A stretch of 23,986 nt of DNA from positions 1 to 23,986 of the forward strand of contig CABSJA010000026.1 in assembly GCA_902477915.1 (NCBI GenBank), given 5' to 3'. Origin of the DNA: an uncultured Veillonella sp. Its GTDB lineage: Bacteria; Bacillota; Negativicutes; Veillonellales; Veillonellaceae. This document shows, piece by piece, positions 7,555 through 15,389 of the stretch; the stretch's first letter is position 1; each line of letters starts with the position of its first letter. Below the pieces are notes generated by a model that saw nothing but the letters and a program-made list of their open reading frames with translations, made no database searches and was not told the DNA's origin. The position numbers and the translations under genes are program-made.

Positions 7555-9467
7555 TAGTCCATAGCCCTCACTTTTGATTCAATGAAATTTATTTCATCTT
7601 GTGAAAGATTATATTTTTTGTACAATTGTTTGTCTATGTTTTCGATGGACTGAGACCAATCAATATCTGAATAAGGAGTAAAATCTTGATTAGGAACAAA
7701 ATTCCAAGTTGCTTTAGGATTATGTTGAGTAATCTTTAAAATACCTAGCATAGTTCTAGCGAATTTAGTCTTTATATATTTTAAACAAGCAACTGCCTCT
7801 TCGTATGTTGAAAAATTACCAACTGAAATAAATGTTTGAGTATGCCCGATTAGGGGTTCCCCGATTAGGGGTTCCCCGATTAGGGGAGTAGAAAGTACTT
7901 CTCCTATAGCCCCTGATCCATTGGACTTCGGTAAAATAACTTTATACCCATATAAATTATCCGGCCCATTAATGTAATCTTTACGGACCCATTTTTCACT
8001 ACGCAAGTTATTCTCACGACCAATAATTTTAATAAAATCTGTTTTCAACTCATCAGCTGATAATTCTATTTTGAAAATTTGAGGTAATTTATCAAATATA
8101 TTCGTAGTCACATCATATTTATGACCCTTACTTAATTGTAATTCGGCATTAGGATAATCTTGATGTAATTTATCAGTTAGTTTATAGCTTTCAGGAGCAA
8201 CAACTAATGCACTAAACGTCATAAAGTCTTTTGATTTATATACCTTTTGATGAATACTATTTAACTCATTAAAAGCCGTAAATGTACCTATTACACCAAA
8301 ATCTTTATTATTATCCCTATACGTTATAGCTACACCACCTTTAATATCTGTGTTAGAAAAAATTTTAGATGAGTCTTGTTCATAATAACTTACTTTAAAA
8401 TGAGGGTCATTAAGTTTCTTACGATTCCAAGCTTTTGGTGTCTTACCTGCATCAAATAAGAATCTTGCAGGTGTAATCAAGCAAACTTTATCAGCAACCT
8501 CTTCTGCAGCATCCATCATATAATTATAAATAGGTTTATCACTTGTACCTTCAGTTTCTTCCTGATACGGTGGATTCCCAATTACCACATCAAATTTCAT
8601 CATTTCATCTCCCTTTGAAATTGAATCTACAGATACTAACACTTTATTTTCCCAATCTTTGACAAGTGTAAACATATCGCCTTTTTTCTCTTGATCATTT
8701 ACTTCATCAAATAGATTAAGTTGAATATTATTCTTTGAATCCCTTGAATATGGGGTCTGCTTAGTTAACCCATTCATTTGAAATATATTATAGGAAATAA
8801 TATTTGCTATTTGTTTGATTACCTTCATAGTCGGTAATTTACCAAATTTACAATCATAATGTTCGCAGAATGATAATAATAAGTTTTCACGAGCCAATAC
8901 TAATGAATCACCTTGCAGCTCATAGCCATAACTTGATTCATAAGCTATTTTAGACCATTTAATAAACTCTTTCTCAGTAGTTGATTCTTCCGCGATTCTT
9001 TGCAATTTCCGGTCTAAAAAACCAACACGCTTATCAACAGGAATAATATCACCAGAAACAGAATCATAACGAGTTACAATATATGGGGCCTCCCCGCAGG
9101 CAAGCTCTAACCAACGTAAAGCAATAAAGCTTTCAAAAGAAATATCCCCGATTTCATTCATTACAATAGATACCTGCTTATCAACAAGCCAGGGTGGAGT
9201 AAATACTTCACCACGTTTACGTGTACGTATCTCTTGATTTCGTTTATTCTTTTCAACACGTGGTTGAATAATGGAATCATAAGGACCTACAATTAGATTT
9301 TTTTTAATAGGCTGGTCAGCACAAAAAGGCTTCCCCATACCTTCGTAAGAAGGAGAAGCCCATACAATATTTTTATTTGTAGTCCGGTCTTTTAGTAAAA
9401 TTGTCAACAATGTTCCAGAATCATTAGCAATCCCTTCTTCGCTAATATCCACTGTTAGTAATTGCAT
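7554..9467 (-). CDS. Eco57I-type adenine-specific DNA methyltransferase of an R-M system
   Basis: I set the start at ATG 9467, because AAAGGAG lies 5 nt upstream; the in-frame ATG at 9500 lacks this. The 637-aa protein has a methyltransferase entry segment EVFTPPWLVDKQV (87-99), SAM-binding motif I LELACGEAPYI (120-130), and catalytic NPPY (298-301) in FDVVIGNPPYQEE, typical of Eco57I-like N6-adenine methyltransferases. The C-terminal half should hold target recognition and carries a short LIGEP repeat at about 528-541, encoded by 15-bp DNA repeats. It methylates adenine in the host's recognition site to protect it from the helicase-nuclease encoded next (overlap TAATG). The recognition sequence cannot be read from this sequence. 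A 192-aa membrane-protein gene lies 117 nt upstream. Confidence 0.88.
   Translation of the reverse strand: MQLLTVDISEEGIANDSGTLLTILLKDRTTNKNIVWASPSYEGMGKPFCADQPIKKNLIVGPYDSIIQPRVEKNKRNQEIRTRKRGEVFTPPWLVDKQVSIVMNEIGDISFESFIALRWLELACGEAPYIVTRYDSVSGDIIPVDKRVGFLDRKLQRIAEESTTEKEFIKWSKIAYESSYGYELQGDSLVLARENLLLSFCEHYDCKFGKLPTMKVIKQIANIISYNIFQMNGLTKQTPYSRDSKNNIQLNLFDEVNDQEKKGDMFTLVKDWENKVLVSVDSISKGDEMMKFDVVIGNPPYQEETEGTSDKPIYNYMMDAAEEVADKVCLITPARFLFDAGKTPKAWNRKKLNDPHFKVSYYEQDSSKIFSNTDIKGGVAITYRDNNKDFGVIGTFTAFNELNSIHQKVYKSKDFMTFSALVVAPESYKLTDKLHQDYPNAELQLSKGHKYDVTTNIFDKLPQIFKIELSADELKTDFIKIIGRENNLRSEKWVRKDYINGPDNLYGYKVILPKSNGSGAIGEVLSTPLIGEPLIGEPLIGHTQTFISVGNFSTYEEAVACLKYIKTKFARTMLGILKITQHNPKATWNFVPNQDFTPYSDIDWSQSIENIDKQLYKKYNLSQDEINFIESKVRAMD
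7845..7886 (-). repeat. 15-bp tandem repeat inside the methyltransferase gene
   Basis: The plus-strand unit CCCGATTAGGGGTTC occurs at 7845-7859 and 7860-7874, with 12 nt of a third copy to 7886. It encodes repeated LIGEP residues in the likely specificity region. Copy changes of 15 bp keep the frame, so slippage would lengthen or shorten the protein by five residues without breaking it. Each unit also contains a CCCC/GGGG inverted repeat. Confidence 0.9.
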
Positions 9468-9584
9468 ATGAACTCCTTTATAACTGTTATATATATACAA
9501 TAATTATATTATCTTTCATCTAATTTTTAAAGTTATTCTTATTATATTACTGTATTACTAACATCTAAAAATTTAGAAATTAAG

Positions 9585-10163
9585 TTATATACAACGTGTA
9601 TGACCTAAATTTATTGCTAACTTACGAGCTAATAACACTTCTTTTTCAAAACCTAAATACCACCAAGCTAATCCCAGTAAAGTAATAAAAGTAATTATAC
9701 TAAGAACTAAATGAAACATAACATACTGGTCAAATATCGGAGAAAATAAAGTTAAAAGCCATACAATAAAAAATACTACATAAACACTTAAGTAATACTT
9801 ATAATGTGCAGACAAAAATAATAAGGCTATAAATAAGAAAAATGTTGAAAATAAAGACACTGATACCATAGTTACTATAATCCAACCATAAAGATCTGCA
9901 TTATTTCCAGATCTTAATGTATTGATCTGAAATGGAATAAATAAAGTTATAAAGGCACCAATAATCATAAATAGAATCTGATAAAATAATGCAAAATTTT
10001 TTTCATTATGCTCAATTAAATCAAGCTCTATAATACGTTTTGCTTCAGATAAACCTTTATAATATTTTTTATATTTTAGAAAATTCTGTCTAAATATTCT
10101 ATTTCTTTTATATAAGAGATTAGCACGTCTAACTTTATTTCTATACTTATACCAACTAAACAT
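9585..10163 (-). CDS. Four-TM membrane protein of unknown function
   Basis: This 192-aa protein has a strongly basic N-terminus rich in Lys, Arg and Tyr (residues 1-50) and four membrane segments (about 59-79, 92-118, 123-142, 148-171), ending in a short basic tail. No known motif was seen. It starts at ATG 10163 with only a weak GAGGTAAGAT ribosome-binding sequence. It is the first minus-strand gene before the R-M pair, 117 nt upstream with no clear terminator between, so it may be co-transcribed with them. A basic cytoplasmic head on a 4-TM anchor could fit a membrane-acting defence or regulatory role, but that is speculation; it may simply be a genomic neighbour. Confidence 0.75.
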   Translation of the reverse strand: MFSWYKYRNKVRRANLLYKRNRIFRQNFLKYKKYYKGLSEAKRIIELDLIEHNEKNFALFYQILFMIIGAFITLFIPFQINTLRSGNNADLYGWIIVTMVSVSLFSTFFLFIALLFLSAHYKYYLSVYVVFFIVWLLTLFSPIFDQYVMFHLVLSIITFITLLGLAWWYLGFEKEVLLARKLAINLGHTRCI

Positions 10164-10235
10164 ATCATCTTACCTCAAAATGTAATAAAACGATTCATTT
10201 TAATAAAAATTATATATTTTATTTTATAATATAAT

Positions 10236-10255
10236 ATGTGTATTTTTCTACACAT
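10236..10255. other. Small inverted repeat in the divergent intergenic region
   Basis: ATGTGTA and TACACAT flank TTTTTC between the 192-aa membrane-protein gene (minus) and the peptide pseudogene (plus). It may be an operator or weak hairpin; nothing more can be said. Confidence 0.3.
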
Positions 10256-10353
10256 CTAACATTCCATTCGAACTTAATATTATATGCTAAAAATCATATT
10301 TGACTTGACTTATGGTAGTACAATATAAGTATAAAATTAAGGAGATAATACAT

Positions 10354-10572
10354 ATAAAATTCACCAAATGTATACTCATCATAACTGCTTTTGCTGTTAC
10401 TACTTCTGTATCTACAGGATTTTCTTACGATTATTTATGCAATAATTCTCAGTACAATTACAATACTAACACACACTACAACTGCAATAACAATCTTAAC
10501 TATGCACCATGAAACAATGACAACCAAAACTATTGCAGTCCAAACTTTAATGCTAGAGGATGTGGCAGATAG
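10354..10572 (+). pseudogene. Decayed duplicate of the Cys/Asn-rich secreted peptide gene
   Basis: The copy aligns throughout with the intact gene at 12397-12663: same Shine-Dalgarno (AAGGAGATAATACAT), same signal-peptide pattern (TTSVSTGFSYDYLCNN against AAVSTGFAYDYVCNG), Asn/Cys/Tyr repeats and an ARGCG end. The codon matching the start of the intact gene is ATA (10354-10356) and a TGA interrupts the frame at 10510-10512, after which the frame continues to TAG at 10570. It also has fewer repeat units. The only upstream in-frame ATG, at 10312, lies in the promoter region and before the Shine-Dalgarno. The gene is probably dead, although ATA initiation at a low level cannot be ruled out. Promoter-like sequence (TTGACT) and terminator are conserved in both copies. 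Confidence 0.8.
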
Positions 10573-10596
10573 AGAAGATAATATGGTAAATACGAT

Positions 10597-10633
10597 AAAA
10601 GCCTATAGTACTAAAAATGTACTATAGGCTTTT
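10597..10633. terminator. Bidirectional terminator after the peptide pseudogene
   Basis: An 11-bp stem GCCTATAGTAC/GTACTATAGGC with loop TAAAAAT is flanked by AAAA and TTTT. It serves the plus-strand peptide locus and, read in reverse, the YjbR gene on the minus strand. The hairpin is identical to the one at 12681-12716. Confidence 0.85.
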
Positions 10634-10691
10634 GTCATATACTTTCAGAAGATAAGAAAGATATTAAAATAGTAACTGTTAACAACTTTGG

Positions 10692-11051
10692 CTACTTATG
10701 CCCCACCAATTGATAGCTCATATCCACCAGCATTTTAAATTTTTCAGCATCTTCATATCGTTCTATATCCACCGAGATCCAGTGTTGTTTATTCATATGA
10801 TACGCAGGGTAAATTCCGCTTTCACGAATTAGGGTAGGAATTAAATCAGGTTCAAATTTTAGGTTGACCACATCCATAGGTTCATTTGTATCTAAACCTA
10901 CTTTATGCCCTGTAATAGTAAAGATACCAGCAAACCATTTTTGATTATCTCTACGTCGGATTACTACATAGTCAGGATATTTTTCCCATGGATGATCGAT
11001 ATCACAGATGTATTCTTGTTGTAGATATTTAATGAGGTCATTACGTTTCAT
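10692..11051 (-). CDS. YjbR/MmcQ-family protein
   Basis: The 119-aa sequence fits the YjbR (MmcQ) family, which has a CyaY-like fold. Signs are the N-terminal PWEKYPDYVVIRRRDNQKWF, a VVNLKFEPDLIPTLI segment, and the terminal PAYHMNKQHWISVDI. Members are usually 110-120 aa, so the length is complete. Its ATG is 6 nt past the stop of the secreted-protein gene at 11058-12287, so the two form an operon ending at the terminator 10597-10633. The molecular role of the family is not firmly known; DNA binding has been suggested. Confidence 0.88.
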   Translation of the reverse strand: MKRNDLIKYLQQEYICDIDHPWEKYPDYVVIRRRDNQKWFAGIFTITGHKVGLDTNEPMDVVNLKFEPDLIPTLIRESGIYPAYHMNKQHWISVDIERYEDAEKFKMLVDMSYQLVGHK

Positions 11052-11057
11052 AATTAT

Positions 11058-12287
11058 TTACTGCTTTTTGGGAAATAAAGTCATATCAAATACACCTTTT
11101 GGTACAGCTGACATACCTGCTAAACTTTTTGAGTATTTGTCTTTATCATTAGCATTATCTACATACTGGACCACATCACGCAAGTCTTTTGATGGTACTT
11201 TATAATCTAAATCTGTCATGATAAAGTGCGTATATAAATACTTATCATCATATAACGATTGAATATACATTTTTGATGTGGATCGTTCTACTTCCATATA
11301 AATAGCCGGAGTAGCATCATTCCAAACGGTTGCATATTGAATAGGTCTATACCCAGAGTAAGGCTTATACATAGCAAAGTATTGTATCAATTTAGCATTT
11401 ATTGTATGTGGTTTAGCTAATTCTTCTGCCTGTAATTCTCGTACCATAATGCCTTCACGATAGCTTTTACCATCATAAATGTAAATAGCATCATTATCAG
11501 GACCGTTATACGTTAAATCACTAGATTTCAACGTTTGGAATGTAAATCCATTAATTGTGATAGGTTTAGTTTTTGAAAGTAATTGCTTAGCTGGCTCAAT
11601 AGACGGCAACACATAATTAACCAAAGGAGACATGAGCTGTTTATATACATACTCTTGATCATGTGTTTTTAACAGCTCCACTTCTTTCTTTTTAGTCAAA
11701 TCAAAAGCAATCCGATACGATACCGAAGGCTCTGCCTTAACTTTAAAATTAATAGCTCCCTCTAATGAACCAGTTTTTGTGGGGCTAATCTCCCATGTTG
11801 CATTTTTAACAGTCGGATAGGAAAATGAATTACCTGTAGGTGTGCTTTGATTTTCTTTGCGAATGTTATAATTTAGATTTCCATCAATCAAAAGAAAGTT
11901 TCCGTGCTTAATCTCTGTAGTTAATGGGTCTCCCTTAATGGTTTTACCAAACTGAGTCCCCTCAGGAAAAGTAAATTTTAGATTAGCTCCATTATCTTTA
12001 AGAATAAAAACAGAAGATGAGAAGTTAACTGAATGATTTAATTCTTGCGTTAAATATACCAATTCATCTATCGTCCATTTTTTAGGCATATTATTTGCAT
12101 ATTTTGCCCTCACCCTATCGCCCACATCGGCTTCCATTTTCTTCGCGGTCGTATCTACCTTCCGATAGTTTTGATACACATCCTTTGAAATTGTAGGATC
12201 TGCACCGGGTATATTAATATCAATTGCTTGGCTACCTAATGTCACAAAACTAAAACATAGTGCAGCCATTAACGCACGTTTCATCAT
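11058..12287 (-). CDS. Secreted protein of unknown function, paralogue of the gene at 152-1414
   Basis: The 409-aa protein starts with a clear signal peptide (MMKRALMAALCFSFVTLG, cleaved near SQA). Two adjacent ATGs (12287 and 12284) are both possible behind AAAGGATGAGAG; I keep the first. The mature N-terminus and a central NYVLPS motif match the 152-1414 product, showing duplication and divergence. A C-terminal region rich in Tyr, with MYIQSLYDDKYLYTHF, may form a beta-rich domain. No catalytic motif was identified. It is followed after 6 nt by the YjbR gene. It faces the peptide gene at 12397 across a 109-nt divergent region. Confidence 0.85.
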   Translation of the reverse strand: MMKRALMAALCFSFVTLGSQAIDINIPGADPTISKDVYQNYRKVDTTAKKMEADVGDRVRAKYANNMPKKWTIDELVYLTQELNHSVNFSSSVFILKDNGANLKFTFPEGTQFGKTIKGDPLTTEIKHGNFLLIDGNLNYNIRKENQSTPTGNSFSYPTVKNATWEISPTKTGSLEGAINFKVKAEPSVSYRIAFDLTKKKEVELLKTHDQEYVYKQLMSPLVNYVLPSIEPAKQLLSKTKPITINGFTFQTLKSSDLTYNGPDNDAIYIYDGKSYREGIMVRELQAEELAKPHTINAKLIQYFAMYKPYSGYRPIQYATVWNDATPAIYMEVERSTSKMYIQSLYDDKYLYTHFIMTDLDYKVPSKDLRDVVQYVDNANDKDKYSKSLAGMSAVPKGVFDMTLFPKKQ

Positions 12288-12344
12288 AAACTCTCATCCT
12301 TTCACATAATGTCTCTCCAATATTATATATAGAATATCATATTT

Positions 12345-12376
12345 TATTTGACTCATAGTAGTATAATATATGTATA
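12345..12376 (+). promoter_or_regulatory. Possible promoter of the Cys/Asn-rich peptide gene
   Basis: TTGACT (12349 region), 17 nt and TGTATA precede the gene, and the arrangement (TTGACT, a GTAGTA spacer motif, then GTATA) is conserved in the decayed copy near 10304-10335. The -10 match is weak; a TATAAT within the spacer is an alternative. Conservation between copies is the main support. Confidence 0.4.
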
Positions 12377-12396
12377 GGAACAAGGAGATGATATCT

Positions 12397-12663
12397 ATGA
12401 AATTTACAAAACGTATAATTGTCATGACATTGTTGACCGTGACTGCTGCTGTATCTACTGGATTTGCTTATGATTATGTATGTAATGGATCACAAGCAAA
12501 TTGCAATACCAATGCTCAATATAATTGTAATACAGATACTCAATACACTTGTAATACAAACACACAATACAACTGTAATAACAACACTGCTTGTAACAAT
12601 ACTAGCCAAAGCTATTGTGGCTCAAACTCAAATACAAGAGGATGCGGCGGATATAGAAGATAA
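12397..12663 (+). CDS. Secreted Cys/Asn/Tyr-rich repeat peptide
   Basis: I chose ATG 12397 because AAGGAG lies just upstream and the signal peptide then begins directly (MKFTKRIIVMTLLTVTAAV, likely cut after GFA). The mature peptide of about 64 residues is almost all Asn, Cys, Thr, Gln, Tyr and Ser. It carries an 8-residue repeat with one Cys per unit: NCNTNAQY, NCNTDTQY, TCNTNTQY and NCNNNTAC, encoded by four 24-bp DNA repeats at 12499-12594. It ends RGCGGYRR. Regularly spaced cysteines suggest a disulphide-linked or metal-binding surface peptide, or a coat or structural role; no enzyme motif is present and I cannot name a family. It is monocistronic, with its own terminator at 12681. A degenerate duplicate lies at 10354-10572. 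Confidence 0.8.
   Translation: MKFTKRIIVMTLLTVTAAVSTGFAYDYVCNGSQANCNTNAQYNCNTDTQYTCNTNTQYNCNNNTACNNTSQSYCGSNSNTRGCGGYRR
12499..12594 (+). repeat. Four 24-bp repeats in the peptide gene
   Basis: Units at 12499-12522, 12523-12546, 12547-12570 and 12571-12594 encode the 8-residue Cys repeats. The last two units are more divergent. Frame is kept by unit gain or loss, so length could vary among strains. Confidence 0.8.
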
Positions 12664-12680
12664 TATATTAGACATGACAG

Positions 12681-12716
12681 AAGCCTATAGTACTAAAAAT
12701 GTACTATAGGCTTTTG
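12681..12716 (+). terminator. Terminator of the secreted peptide gene
   Basis: Stem GCCTATAGTAC (12683-12693), loop TAAAAAT and GTACTATAGGC (12701-12711), followed by TTTT. It is identical in stem and loop to 10597-10633, confirming that the peptide locus was duplicated with its terminator. Confidence 0.9.
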
Positions 12717-12785
12717 TCGTATATTACAAGAATACTATTTAATTCATCAAAATAAAGTTAGGATTAATATGGCAACATACTTTTA

Positions 12786-13427
12786 TCAGGAGTTCATTCT
12801 GTTAAAGTATTCAATGGCTTTTGGTGAGAATTCAACGAATGTATTCCCATAAGAGTATGGCCCTAATTCATATGGTTGGTATACAAGACCGATAGCGCCT
12901 TTACCTTTTAAGTAGTAGTTATCAGAAACGTATTCTACATTCCAGTTAGGTAGTAGGTCTGCTTTTTTATGATCTTCACGGTAGAAGCGCAATATACCAG
13001 AATTAATGCCTCGTTCTATTTGTTGTGGATTAGCAATTTTTACATAGTTATATAGCGGAATTCTTTGGCCAGTTATCTTGTTATATACTAAGCCTTTAGT
13101 GTTATACATTCCATGTGCGGCACCAGCATGATATTGATATGTAGTTAACAAGATAGATACTACTTGAGCATCTTCATAGGTAACTTTATAATTTTGCTTT
13201 ACTTGGTACGCATGTTGATCGTAATAAACTGATTTCGCATATAAAACATAGTTAGCAATGTCTGTATTAATTGCTTTTTGTGCAAACATATTATTGGTAT
13301 ATACCAATGGATATTTTAATTCCATGTTTACATCGGATTGACTACCTGTAACAACAGTTGCATACGTAGGCACAGCAATCATAACACCTAACATAGAAGT
13401 CATACAAAGCTTTTTCAACATTCCCAT
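12786..13427 (-). CDS. Secreted DUF3298/DUF4163-type protein
   Basis: The start is ATG 13427, 6 nt past AAAAGGAGAC; the upstream ATG at 13448 lies before this site. The 213-aa product has a signal peptide (MGMLKKLCMTSMLGVMIAV, cleavage near TYA). It then shows the pattern of the DUF4163-DUF3298 pair found in RsiV/PdaC-like extracellular proteins: YQYHAGAAHGMYNTKGLVYN and TGQRIPLYNYV in the middle, and YQPYELGPYSYG near the end. In this family the domain can bind lysozyme or accompany polysaccharide deacetylases; here it stands alone without a catalytic domain. It is likely a periplasmic or surface protein. Monocistronic as far as can be seen. Confidence 0.85.
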   Translation of the reverse strand: MGMLKKLCMTSMLGVMIAVPTYATVVTGSQSDVNMELKYPLVYTNNMFAQKAINTDIANYVLYAKSVYYDQHAYQVKQNYKVTYEDAQVVSILLTTYQYHAGAAHGMYNTKGLVYNKITGQRIPLYNYVKIANPQQIERGINSGILRFYREDHKKADLLPNWNVEYVSDNYYLKGKGAIGLVYQPYELGPYSYGNTFVEFSPKAIEYFNRMNS

Positions 13428-13569
13428 AATAATGTCTCCTTTTAACAAACACCTTCAAATAGGTTCATTATTGTGTTAGTTCTACAAGCTATGATAAAAC
13501 TCCTCTTTCGGTATTTCACTTTTCTGATAATTTATTCATTATATAAAATAGCCAAAACTATCTACTATT

Positions 13570-14121
13570 TCACACTAAAGTGTTAGGAAGAACTCCGCCT
13601 AATACAGCAATAATAAGTCCAAGTGCAATCATCCAAATTGATATAAACCTTAAAACAAAGGAAGTATGTGTATAGATTTGTATAGTAAATTGATTATAAT
13701 CAACCGCTCCTTTAATCACCTTATCGCCTACTTTTTTCATTACTGTATCTAGTACAAAAGGATCTTCTGTAATGGACAGTCTATAGGTGCCTGGACCCGC
13801 ATCAAATGTATATAGTTCCATTCTTGAGTGAGTAAAACTATTAACCCGGGCACGCATAATAGATAGAAATAAAGGAATTGTCCTTCCCGTTGTTTCATCA
13901 ACTAAGTTAAACCCAAATTCGCCAATAGGCGCCTTTGTAAACATTTTTCCACTAAGCCATACTCCATATGTTCCTGCACGCTCTAAAGTAAAGGTGCCTT
14001 CTTTATTTACATAGGGCATCTCATAGAGCATCTTAGCTCTACCAAAGCGAATCGTATATTTAATACCTAAATAGAACAACCAAAGTCCTAACGGTATCAA
14101 CAAATAAAATAACTGTTCCAT
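13570..14121 (-). CDS. Two-TM membrane protein with an exposed domain, unknown function
   Basis: The 183-aa protein starts at ATG 14121 behind a strong AGGAGGAG. It has a membrane segment at residues ~4-22, a central beta-rich region of about 130 residues (GTYGVWLSGKMF, GPGTYRLSITEDP), and a second membrane segment at about 157-178. The central part is probably on the outer side of the membrane, but orientation is not determined. I recognise no family. It lies downstream of rplT beyond that operon's terminator, so it is expressed separately. A 12-nt palindrome (ACACTTTAGTGT) overlaps its stop codon. Confidence 0.75.
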   Translation of the reverse strand: MEQLFYLLIPLGLWLFYLGIKYTIRFGRAKMLYEMPYVNKEGTFTLERAGTYGVWLSGKMFTKAPIGEFGFNLVDETTGRTIPLFLSIMRARVNSFTHSRMELYTFDAGPGTYRLSITEDPFVLDTVMKKVGDKVIKGAVDYNQFTIQIYTHTSFVLRFISIWMIALGLIIAVLGGVLPNTLV

Positions 14122-14194
14122 TACCTACTCCTCCTCTATTCTCCCGCTTTTACACAACACGATGGTATGTTCACTATATCATACTTTCAACATA

Positions 14195-14221
14195 CAAAAA
14201 AGGACCCTCCAAAGAGAGTCC
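14195..14221 (-). terminator. Terminator of the infC-rpmI-rplT operon
   Basis: On the minus strand GGACTCTC, loop TTTG and GAGGGTCC form an 8-bp stem (one G-U), followed by TTTTTT, about 20 nt after the rplT stop. Confidence 0.9.
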
Positions 14222-14242
14222 TTAATCTGTATTGTTATGCTA

Positions 14243-14593
14243 TTAAGCGTTTTTAGCTACTTCAACAAGTTTAGCGAATGCTGCTGCATCGTTAACTGCC
14301 AAGTCAGCCAACATTTTACGGTTAACTTCAACGCCTGCTTTAGTCAAACCAGCGATGAAACGGCTGTAAGTTGTGCCATTGATGCGAGCCGCTGCGTTAA
14401 TACGAGCGATCCACAATTGACGGAATTCGCGTTTTTTCGCACGACGGTCACGACGAGCGTAGTACAACGCTTTCATTACTGTTTCATTAGCTTTTTTGAA
14501 CAAACGGGAACGTGTACCGCGGTAACCTTTAGCTAATTTTAAAATCTTTTTATGACGTGCATGAGCTGTAACGCCCTTTTTCACTCTTGCCAT
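14243..14593 (-). CDS. rplT: Large ribosomal subunit protein L20
   Basis: The 116-aa sequence is a full-length bL20: MARVKKGVTAHARHKKILK start, the YRGTRSRLFKKANE block, the YARRDRRAKKREFRQLWI core that binds 23S rRNA, and the AGLTKAGVEVNRKMLADLA C-terminal domain. L20 is needed early in 50S assembly and in many Firmicutes represses its own operon by binding the infC leader. Start at ATG 14593 with AGGAGG upstream. It is last in the operon, 46 nt after rpmI and followed by a strong terminator. Confidence 0.98.
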   Translation of the reverse strand: MARVKKGVTAHARHKKILKLAKGYRGTRSRLFKKANETVMKALYYARRDRRAKKREFRQLWIARINAAARINGTTYSRFIAGLTKAGVEVNRKMLADLAVNDAAAFAKLVEVAKNA

Positions 14594-14639
14594 TGTATAT
14601 TCCTCCTAAATTACGATATATCGATCTAATAGTTAACGA

Positions 14640-14837
14640 TTAAGCGTATGGTAAGCATTTAGCTACGCGTTTGTGGTCAGCTTTTGCAACCAATGTAGCT
14701 TTACGTAAATTACGTTTACGAGCTGGAGATTTTTTCTCAAGAATGTGGCTTTTGAAAGCTTTTGCACGCTTGAATTCACCAGTACCAGTTACTGCGAAAC
14801 GTTTAGCCGCTGCGCGACGAGTTTTAATTTTTGGCAT
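14640..14837 (-). CDS. rpmI: Large ribosomal subunit protein L35
   Basis: The 65-aa basic protein matches bL35: MPKIKTRRAAAKRFAVTGTG at the N-terminus, HILEKKSPARKRNLRK in the middle and the RVAKCLPYA end. It is full length and sits in the standard infC-rpmI-rplT order, 21 nt after infC. It is a structural component of the 50S subunit. Confidence 0.98.
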   Translation of the reverse strand: MPKIKTRRAAAKRFAVTGTGEFKRAKAFKSHILEKKSPARKRNLRKATLVAKADHKRVAKCLPYA

Positions 14838-14858
14838 AATTATAATCCTCCCAATACC

Positions 14859-15368
14859 TTATTTACTTACTAAAATCATGGTCATGTTACGACCTTCTAA
14901 TTTAGCTGCTTTTTCAATAGACGCTGTTTCTTTGAGTTCTTCAGCGAAACGTGTCAACACTGCCATGCCTAGTTCAGGGTGTGAAAGTTCACGACCGCGG
15001 AACATGATAGTTACTTTTACTTTGTTACCTTCAGCCAAGAATTTGGATGCATTTTTCATTTTTACGTAAAAGTCATGGTCTTCAATATGTGGACGTAACT
15101 TAACTTCTTTTAAAGTTACGATTTTTTGTTTCTTTTTCGCTTCTTTCTCGCGTTTTTGTTGTTCATAACGATATTTACCGTAGTTCATAATGCGAGCTAC
15201 CGGTGGTTTAGCGTTAGGTGCAATTTCCACAAGATCAAGATGCTTTTCTTCAGCCAATGCCAACGCCTCACGGGCAGACATAATGCCGATTTGTTCGTTT
15301 TCAGGACCTACGACACGAAGTTCACGAGCACGAATTTCTTCATTAATGCGTGGTGTATCCTTGCTAAT
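14859..15368 (-). CDS. infC: Translation initiation factor IF-3, ATT start codon
   Basis: IF-3 prevents premature joining of ribosomal subunits and checks the start codon. The sequence shows the N domain (RINEEIRARELRVVG to KPPVARIMNYGKYRYE), the basic linker (KREKEAKKKQK) and the C domain (LRPHIEDHDFYVKMKNA, VTIMFRGRELSHPELG). I place the start at ATT 15368, 8 nt after GGAGG, giving 169 aa beginning ISKDTPRINEE. An upstream in-frame ATG at 15407 would put translation through the terminator hairpin and the Shine-Dalgarno, so it is unlikely. A rare ATT codon on infC is well known in E. coli, where IF-3 represses its own synthesis by discriminating against it. The leader upstream carries an attenuator. 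Confidence 0.95.
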   Translation of the reverse strand: MSKDTPRINEEIRARELRVVGPENEQIGIMSAREALALAEEKHLDLVEIAPNAKPPVARIMNYGKYRYEQQKREKEAKKKQKIVTLKEVKLRPHIEDHDFYVKMKNASKFLAEGNKVKVTIMFRGRELSHPELGMAVLTRFAEELKETASIEKAAKLEGRNMTMILVSK

Positions 15369-15389
15369 AGCGTTCACCTCCAAGAGAAT

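Noticed and set aside
10391..10627. 78-aa plus-strand ORF and its counterpart at 12464-12709
   Set aside because: Both are out-of-frame readings of the Cys/Asn peptide genes and run into the terminator hairpins.
14162..14536. 124-aa plus-strand ORF antisense to rplT, and similar antisense ORFs over infC, rpmI and thrS
   Set aside because: They lie opposite well-recognised conserved genes and show no recognisable protein features; they are shadows of strong codon bias.
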